Of a stretch of DNA of 64,000 nt, positions 57,580 through 64,000 are shown in pieces. A program made the position numbers and the translations under genes. Below the pieces are notes generated by a model. The model was not told where the DNA came from. It ran no database searches and saw only the letters and a list, made by a program, of their open reading frames with translations. The stretch comes from Malaya genurostris (Eukaryota; Arthropoda; Insecta; Diptera; Culicidae), in NCBI RefSeq assembly GCF_030247185.1, contig NC_080572.1:300253656-300317655 (forward strand), written 5' to 3'. The stretch's first letter is position 1. Every line of letters starts with the position of its first letter.

Positions 57580-57690
57580 CAGACATACGTTCATCAGTCT
57601 GCGAAATATTCCACGCGTTGATGAAGCATTTCCAGAGATATATGTACTTAGTGTGGTGTCAGATTTTGTTGCGAACAAGCCTTACTTTGA
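57580..57690. repeat. ITm-element end, shared with 12.32-12.43 kb
   Basis: Shared words CAGTCTGCGAAATATT.CACG, TTTCCAGAGATATA and GCGAACAAGC. It lies directly upstream of the decayed transposase and so probably represents that family's 5' end. At 12.3 kb the same piece occurs without coding sequence. Confidence 0.6.
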
Positions 57691-58507
57691 TTATTGCTGT
57701 ATAAACTTGATCTTCACCAATCACGAATTCAACAAATTCAAAAAACTATGTAACTTGCACATTACTGTTACCTTTTGGTTCGAACACGTTGCTTTGTTGC
57801 TCAAACAGGGCAAAATTTAACGTCAGCCTCGCCTTGTCGGCACCCAGATCAGAGTTCCAGTTGCAAAGTAACGAGATAATAAGTGCGATCATGTGATTCG
57901 AAACTGTAATATCACTTTCATGCTAAAAAAGTTGGAACCCCAAGACGTTCCTAATCTATTTGGCTTGAATAGTGCATATTTTATGATATCTTTTTGACGT
58001 GAATACTGTTTACTTTACTATGAGGCGCCTTTTCAAAATTCGTCCTGAGGTAGAATGGGTAGAACGTAATCGTGAATATCTCGAGTTGTACTAAACGCAA
58101 CAACATAATTCTTTCTTTATATCATCGAAAATATTATCAGCAATTTATGATTAAATTTTCAACAGTGTGAGCTTAAATAACTCAAAAAGTTAAGTAGTCA
58201 GGCAAATATCAGTCCCTATATTCATCTGAACGAGTACAAGTATAGGTTAGGTTAAAGGTTTAGTATTTAGATTCAGAATACAAGTTTATGTGTTGAAACT
58301 AACACTCTGGAACTGAATTCATTCTAATTCTGGATTCTGGAACTAGATTTCTGGAAATGGTTTCTTGATTAAATTTTGGAACTGAATTGAGTGACTAAAT
58401 TTAAGTTCGAAATTCGAATTCAGAGATTCAACTTCTGAATTCTGGAAAAAAATTAAAACCTGAGCTCCGAATCTGAATATTGGATCTGACTCCTAAGCCA
58501 AAATTTA

Positions 58508-59782
58508 GCATTAGCATTGGCATTAGCATTAGAGACCGCCCGTGTGCTGCTACTCCGTTATTGATCTGGACCAATTGAGATTGCAAAATGATTTTTTGAA
58601 GTAACATGTTTGGGAATAACACATTGTTTCACGCTGTACAAACTGTATTGAACCATGCATGCTGATCAATACCGACGCCGGCCACGTCCGAATGCAGATC
58701 TACTTGGGAGGGAAAGGATTGTTAGTTCGATGCATGTTGCTACTAGGAACCGAGGAATCCTCTGCATTCCCACATGCATCACAGGAGAGGATAATTTGTT
58801 AGTAAATGTTTTAATAATGTTATCATGTGTTTATTACTCTGGGTAGCCGGCTACCAAAAATGTTTTAAAGTATTATGGTTTTATGTGTTACTTTGTGCTG
58901 GCAATATAATGCACGAAACAGTCAATCTCCGAAATTGACAAAACTCCGTACAGCCGGCTGTGGAGTATGTAGTCACTCGTTTATGCATCTACCTTTCGCA
59001 TTTTTTTAGTCATGCAAAAAAAAACACATGCGGATTGATAAAAAAAGGTATCATCTCACTGCTAGGTGGATTAAGCACGTTTTTATAAATGAAACTACGT
59101 GATACAAAATAAACGAGCGAATAGGATTTAGACAAAAAAGTTGATTCATTGCATTGAAATATTCTAAATAGTTATTATAAAATCATTTTAAATCACCAAA
59201 CAAAGGTCAACAGATTTCACACGCGTCTTGATTCTTTATTATTTCCGCTTTATTATTTTAATTATTTATTAAAATTAATAATTGGTTATATTAGTTGATC
59301 TGGGCAGCCGGCTACCGAGAAAAATATTAATTTACTGTTTGAAATATTAATATCAAGTGTTTTTTATTATGTATTTAATATATCGATATATGTTATCTCT
59401 GTTATTGACTTTGTAATATCAACGGATTTGCGCAATGGTTGATTTTTATCATTCAATTTATAATCCTGAAAGCCAATCAATAACATGGAAGAAGAAATCA
59501 TTCCTAATAAAACTTTTCTCCGAAGCTAGACGGAAATTGATAGGTTGAATAAAGAGATGATTTAGTAAAGTGGAGTAATCAGAAGTAAAACATTGAAAAT
59601 ATCTGATAACTGAAAGGAAAAAGAAACTCCTGCAATTGTCGCCTTTTACGACATGGAAGCAGGAACCCAGTGGATCTATTCTTGGTTCATTTTTTTCCGC
59701 CGGATTCCACACGGCATCTAGGCTGGTACAGTCCGGAGAGAGCTAATAGGTACTATCAATCTCCTAGTGGACCCCAGCCCCT
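58508..59782 (-). mobile_element. non-autonomous LINE derivative with 23-bp TSD
   Basis: A 1275-bp insertion flanked by perfect 23-bp direct repeats (58485-58507 and 59783-59805, starting TCTGACTCCTAAGCC). On the minus strand its 5' end (GGGGCTGGGGTCCACTAGG...) shares the 5' region of the LINE remnant at 56.5-56.8 kb. Its 3' end is a short run of TAATGC/CAATGC words, the type of tail used by I-group LINEs. Between them no RT, endonuclease or gag can be read. A MITE-like end (GCTAGGTGGATTAA) lies at 59.05-59.09 kb within it. Complete ends without coding suggest an internally deleted copy that was mobilised in trans. Confidence 0.8.
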
Positions 59783-60295
59783 TCTGACTCCTAAGCCAAA
59801 ATTTAATTTTAAAACTTAGTTCTTGAATTAACTTACATTCCATTAACAGTTTTAGTTACTTTTAGTTCGCAAATTCAGTTTCAGAATTTGATTTCCGGAA
59901 TTCAGGTTCAGACTTCAGAACGTGCGTACTGGAATTGAATTCGGAACATGAGTTCTGAAACTGAATACAGTTCCTTGATTCATGTTCAGAATTCCGTTCG
60001 AGAAATGAATATGGCCTGAATTCTGAAAATGAGTTTATTTCCGGAATTCTAGAACTAAATTTATGAACTAAATTTTTGGTCTGGATTCCGAACCTAAAAT
60101 TCTCAACACAAATCGGATAAATTGCACATATCGATTCTTTCTAGAACCATTGAAATATTCCCAACGAACTGAGCATGTAAATTTGAAAAAAGTGCAATCA
60201 GTCATAGTTTAGTATAGATGTATCGTTACAATACTGGAGGCGAAACAGAAAGTCACAAAAATCGCACAATCAATTATCTAATATGAATGATTATC

Positions 60296-60738
60296 TACAC
60301 TCTAAAAAAATTTGAATTTTTACAGGTGACTAAATCCCTCATACGGTGTAATTCATAAAGACCTAATTTGTCAAATGACGGAAAATTTTATTTGTAATGA
60401 CTTAATGTTAGATGAGCTTGAATTTTACTGGTTTCGACTGTAACTTGCGTTGTACTAGCAGGTGCGACTGTATGAATTTAAAAGCACCTTTTACCGGCCT
60501 GGCAGATGCATGCTTCTGTAGCTCAGTCGATTATCAGACGAACTTGCGATCCAATGATTCTCGGTTCAAGTCGCGGTGGGTTGCTACAAAATTCTTTTTT
60601 TTTCAATAAATTTCATGTCATGAAGTTTTAGACACAATATTAAATGTTCTTCCACGTAAATTTGCGTGACTTGCGACGCTCCATTTATGTGCATCTAATA
60701 AGATGTAAAAAATTTTAAGATTGTATATACGGAGTGTA
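60296..60738 (+). mobile_element. tRNA-like module element, copy 3
   Basis: 443 bp between inverted TACACTC (60296-60302) and GAGTGTA (60732-60738). Box A TAGCTCAGTCGA lies at 60519-60530 and box B GGTTCAAGTC at 60563-60572. It is very similar to copy 1 over its whole length, yet sits at a different place in the host TIR element, so the two are separate insertions. Confidence 0.78.
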
Positions 60739-60944
60739 AAAACAACATGTCAGTTTTATTCGTATTCACGACCTCCAGTTATGTCCATGACATTACCCAC
60801 CCGTCTTTTCAGGGTACGGGTTCATTGTGATGGATAATTCAATGCCAATTACACACACAGCTTGCCTGATTTTGAGTTCTAAGCCCCAAAATCTGAATCT
60901 GAGTTATTCTGACCAAAGAGACAAATGAAGTCATTAAATAAAAA

Positions 60945-61182
60945 CCCATCTTAATCCACCTAGTGGTGTGATAATGCCTTTCTCTTCTTTCATAACAGTC
61001 TCATGAAAATATGTTTCATACATTTATTAAATAATTTTAGACGCCAATTGATTCAGATTGATTCGAGTAGTTCACAAAAGCATGCTTCAGTGTTTATGTC
61101 ACACAGTCAGCATCATTTTTCCAAACTAGTGCTTGACATTTGCGTTGCCTATTTGTATGAGAACAGTGATGCTAATCTAAAA
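60945..61182. mobile_element. MITE end and unassigned DNA
   Basis: Begins with TTAATCCACCTAGTGGTGTGA, the family of ends seen at 25.73 and 59.05 kb. I could not delimit the opposite end before the next unit starts at 61183. Confidence 0.5.
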
Positions 61183-61633
61183 AAAGCCTTCTTAGTCCAC
61201 TTAGTGATGTTTTCATATATCTTGAAAAATCAAATTTTGGCACCCTTATATATATAAGAGCGGTAAAAATCAACGTGTTTTGTCGGTTACGTCACTTATA
61301 CCATCATATATCTGGAACCAAAAGTCACAACCATTTGATCTTCGAACTTGATCAACGGCCCGACAGTAGCTTTCAAACGAGCCCAAGTTTGTTAAAATCG
61401 GATCAGCCATCTCTGAGAAAATTGAGCGCGTTCAAATACAACGCTTTTTGTCGGTTACGTCACTTATACAATCATATCTCCGGAACCAATACTCACAGCC
61501 ATTTGATCTTCGAACTTGATCAATGGTCCGACAGTAGCTTTCAAACGAGCCCAAGTTTGTTAAAATCGGTTGAGCCATCTCTGAGAAAATTGAGCGCGTT
61601 CAAATATCTTCGAAAAGTGCACATACATACACA

Positions 61634-61693
<60 letters not shown>

Positions 61694-61807
61694 TTTTCCG
61701 ATCTCGTCGAGCTGAGTCGAATGGTATATAACACTATGGGTCTCCGAGGCTCCGTTCGAAAGTCGGTTTTTCCAGCAATTCTAATACCTTTCTATAGAGA
61801 AAGGCAA
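61183..61807 (+). mobile_element. MITE-like unit A with (CA)n
   Basis: Starts GCCTTCTTAGTCCACTTAGTG and ends CCTTTCTATAGAGAAAGGC. Inside, a ~150-bp phrase (GTCGGTTACGTCACTTATAC ... CTCTGAGAAAATTGAGCGCG) is repeated twice in tandem, followed by a CA microsatellite (61625-61689) and the word GTCGAGCTGAGTCGAATGG. Relative to unit B it lacks ~440 bp between CTTGAAAAATC and AATTTTGGCACCC. A 146-codon plus frame here is only read-through of the repeats and encodes poly(TH). Confidence 0.8.
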
Positions 61808-62737
61808 AAAGCCTTCTTAGTCCACTTAGTGATGTTTTCATATATCTTGAAAAATCACCATAGGGGGGAGTACATGAAATTTTCGAAATCGAAAAAAAAT
61901 TTTTGATGCCAAAAGGCTTAGAATTGCATGAAACGTCGAGATTTAGTGTCATCTCGAAAAAAATTTTTTTGAAAAAATCGACTTTCTGGGACTTAGAAAA
62001 AATATGAAAATTTTTATAAGTCCAAGAAAGTTGATTTTTTCAAAAAATTTTTTTTTTTGAGATGACACTAAATTTCGATGTTTTATGCAGTTTTAAGAGT
62101 TTTGGCATCAAAAAAAATTTTCGATTTTGGAAATTTCATGTACTCCCCCCTATGGTGATTTTTCAAGATCGATAATTGTCAAACCTTTACCACCGGGCAG
62201 CACCCCTTAAGCATGTCCGATTTAGGTCCAATTTTGCATGAAGGCTTTTTTCGAGGTGCTTAAACTTTTGAGCACTAGAACTTTACGAAAATAGAGTTGA
62301 TCCCAAAATTTTGGCACCCTTATATATACAAGAGCGGTAAAAAACAAGGTGTTTTGTCGGTAACGTCACTTATACCATTATATCTCCTGAACTAAAAGTC
62401 ACAGCCATTTGATCTTTGAACTTGATCAATGGCCAGACAGTAGCTTTCAAACGAGCATAATTTTGTTAGAATCGGTTCAGCCATCTCTGAGAAAATTGAG
62501 CGCGTTCAAATACAACGCTTTTTGTCGGTTACGTCACTTATACAATCATATCTCCGGAACCAAAAGTCACAGCCATTTTATCTTCGAACTTGATCAATGC
62601 CCCGATAGTAGCTTTCAAACGAGCCCAAGTTTGTTAAAATCGGTTGAGCCATCTCTGAGAAAATTGAGCGCGTTCAAATATCTTCGAAAAGTGCACATAC
62701 ATACACACATACACACACATACACACACACATACACA

Positions 62738-62791
<54 letters not shown>

Positions 62792-62912
62792 TTTTCCGAT
62801 CTCGTCGAGCTGAGTCGAATGGTATATAACACTATGGGTCTCCGAGGCTCCGTTCGAAAGTCGGGTTTTCCAGCAATTCTAATACCTTTCTATAGAGAAA
62901 GGCAAAACCAAT
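61808..62912 (+). mobile_element. MITE-like unit B with hairpin and (CA)n
   Basis: Directly follows unit A head to tail. Same start and end words, same doubled phrase and a longer CA microsatellite (62695-62787, with interspersed CATA). It contains the large inverted repeat 61845-62168 and ~120 bp of extra sequence after it (CACCGGGCAGCACCCCTTAAG). It is the fuller version of the unit. No coding frame is credible. Confidence 0.8.
61845..62168. repeat. 324-bp near-perfect hairpin (inverted repeat)
   Basis: The outer arms TCTTGAAAAATCACCATAGG and CCTATGGTGATTTTTCAAGA are exact complements. Inner arms continue with GGGGGGAGTACATGAAATTT/complement, ATGCCAAAA/TTTTGGCAT, AAATTTCGATG-like pairs and GACTTTCTGGGACTTA/TAAGTCCAAGAAAGT around a short AT loop. 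Essentially the whole segment folds back on itself. It could be a fold-back element or a source of double-stranded RNA if transcribed. Confidence 0.88.
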
Positions 62913-63545
62913 TTTATTTTGTCATTAAAGTAATTTGACTGTCATTCATTGATTGAAAGTGTTTTGGAAAAATATATGGTCTGGTGGGGCTTGTTAAATT
63001 CATTTAAAATATCAAAAGAGTTCGCTGATAAGTGGATGAAACTGAAAATGTTAATGACTTTCCTGAACGATGGAAACCAAAAGAGTCTAGATGACATGAT
63101 AATGTGGAAGCGGGCTGATGTTTAAACTAACCAGAAAAGGTATTAATGCCAGCGTCAACTTTTGAAGCGTGGGCTTGAGTGGTGCGTGCCTGTTTGAGAA
63201 ACAGTACCGATTTCGTTCAGCACACTGCCAAACATCTGGTAAAGAACAATGTTTTGGGGGTTTTAATTCCAGCTGGTTGATTACACTGCACTATTTAGAT
63301 TAAGCCCAGTAGAACACTATTTAGCATGAATTAGATTTATAAAAGTAACAGGAGCGCAGCATTTTCCATGTCTCGAATACACAGTAGATGCAGTGTTTTA
63401 ATTGACGTAGCGATAACCTGCGCTCCTGTTACTTCTGCGTATGACATTCAAGCTAAATTTGGTAAAATTTTTTTAGCCAGCTGCATAACATTTGTGATTG
63501 TATTTTTTTCATGTTTTTATATCATTATAACTATTATCAATCAAA
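62913..63545. other. AT-rich DNA, no supported gene
   Basis: Only short frames of about 70 codons with no recognisable domain. No repeat ends were seen. Confidence 0.35.
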
Positions 63546-63549
63546 GCGC

Positions 63550-64000
63550 TGTACAACTTTGCTTCTGCCGTCTTTTTTCCAAAATTTAAAGCTTTATTGC
63601 GAAAAAGTGCTTACAGATGTATTATTCAAAGCATTGTCCGTCGCTAGCGAAAACTTTCTCCCATCTTTCCGGAAATTTTCGGATCCCGGCTCGAAAAAAG
63701 GAGTCATTTTTTGACGTTATCCATGAAGCAATCCATTTTTCCAACTCTTCGAAGGATTGAAAATGTTGATCTGCCAGGCCGTGTGCCATCGAACGGAATA
63801 GGTGGAAATCAGAAGGGGCGACATCTGGGGAATACGGTGTGTGGGGCAACACTTTCCATTTCAGCGTTTCCAGGTACTTTTTGACCACTTTTGCGACGTG
63901 AGGCCGAGCATTGTCGTGTTGGAGGATGACTTTGCCATGCCGCTTTTGATATTGTGGCCGCTTTTCTTTTAGCGCGCGACTAAGGCACATCAGTTGCGTT
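63550..64000 (-). mobile_element. mariner, mauritiana type, 3' end (runs off window)
   Basis: The end at 63550 shares TGTACAACTTTGCTTC with the left end of the copy at 5594, as expected for terminal inverted repeats of one family. The 5' end, including the N-terminal coding part, lies beyond the window edge. Confidence 0.88.
63622..64000 (-). CDS. mariner transposase C-terminal part (partial)
   Basis: The frame is open from the window edge to TGA or TAA at 63622, without a break. It reads TQLMCLSRALKEKRPQYQKRH, then QHDNARPHVAK with the second catalytic Asp, YSPDVAPSDFHLF with the third, and exactly 34 residues between them (DD34D). It ends GIRKFPERWEKVFASDGQCFE, the usual mariner C-terminus. 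The best relatives by eye are Mos1-like (mauritiana) proteins. The equivalent region of the copy at 5.6-6.3 kb (FHLFRSMAHGLADQHFQ) is nearly identical, so both belong to one family. Whether the whole gene is intact cannot be judged from the visible third. Confidence 0.9.
   Translation of the reverse strand, partial: TQLMCLSRALKEKRPQYQKRHGKVILQHDNARPHVAKVVKKYLETLKWKVLPHTPYSPDVAPSDFHLFRSMAHGLADQHFQSFEELEKWIASWITSKNDSFFRAGIRKFPERWEKVFASDGQCFE

Larger units (their letters stand above)
57994..60772. mobile_element. TIR element, family X, copy 3 (with nested insertions)
   Basis: Left end TTGACGTGAATAC at 57994-58006, right end CGTATTCACGAC at about 60761-60772. The body resembles copy 1 (CCTTTTCAAAATTC, GAATTC arrays, ATCGTTACAATA.TGG, a tRNA-like element), but the nested insertions differ in place. 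It contains the LINE derivative at 58508-59782 and the tRNA-like element at 60296-60738. Confidence 0.68.

Noticed and set aside
61275..61715. 146- and 134-codon plus ORFs in the MITE-like units
   Set aside because: They are translations of the doubled phrase followed by (CA)n giving poly(Thr-His); no start context or domain.

Overview
The window looks like AT-rich, gene-poor, transposon-dense DNA from a mosquito, most likely a culicine (Aedes-like) genome. The reasons are the types of repeats: ITmD37E-type Tc1/mariner transposases (D37E spacing is visible), irritans- and mauritiana-type mariners (D34D spacing), RNase-H-bearing I-group LINEs, tRNA-related SINEs with target-site duplications, and MITE-like units that recur many times and end in the same short words. 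I recognise no rRNA, no true tRNA, no CRISPR array and no bacterial-type operon. No intact host protein-coding gene can be named. Everything coding that can be identified is transposon-derived, and most of it is broken.

Layout. 0-2.9 kb: unassigned AT-rich DNA with a SINE fragment. 2.96-5.5 kb: two blocks of a 14-bp minisatellite flanking a 1.1-kb spacer that contains about 4.6 copies of a ~198-bp repeat with alternating A/B types. 5.6-6.3 kb: broken mauritiana-type mariner. 6.3-10.9 kb: non-repetitive DNA with a sequence at about 10.01 kb (minus strand) that looks like a recursive-splice (zero-length-exon) site. 10.9-11.7 kb: mariner scrap plus a MITE-like unit. 14.9 kb: SINE. 17.0-17.95 kb: a chain of short ORFs interrupted by single stops, possibly a decayed host gene. 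18-23 kb: diverged repeats split by a 5'-truncated, coding-intact LINE (19.1-22.7 kb, minus). 24.3-25.8 kb: ITmD37E copy with an internal deletion. 30.3-33.1 kb: large TIR-bounded element carrying nested insertions. 33.8-34.5 kb: small Tc-type element. 37.4-38.5 and 47.75-49.04 kb: two closely related Himar1-like mariners. 39.0 kb: SINE. 42.0-43.3 kb: near full-length ITmD37E-like element whose catalytic Glu codon is a stop. 43.3-47.7 kb: low-repeat DNA and a diverged threefold repeat. 50.4 kb: short member of the 30.3-kb TIR family. 51.0-52.1 kb: an ORF1-only LINE unit with its own UTRs. 53.07 kb: second recursive-splice-like site, same strand as the first. 54.4-56.8 kb: decayed second LINE. 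56.8-57.6 kb: ITm remnant. 58.0-60.8 kb: third member of the TIR family, with a 1.27-kb LINE derivative inserted and flanked by a 23-bp duplication. 60.9-62.9 kb: MITE-like units with (CA)n and a 324-bp hairpin. 63.55-64.0 kb: end of a second mauritiana-type mariner running off the window.

How it fits together. Two near-consensus polypyrimidine-CAG/GTAAG junctions lie on the minus strand 43 kb apart, each in a low-repeat island. The simplest reading is that the whole window lies inside a very long intron of a minus-strand host gene that may be spliced recursively, and that transposons have accumulated between the constrained islands. This is an inference from sequence alone. All family assignments come from motif reading without database searches.
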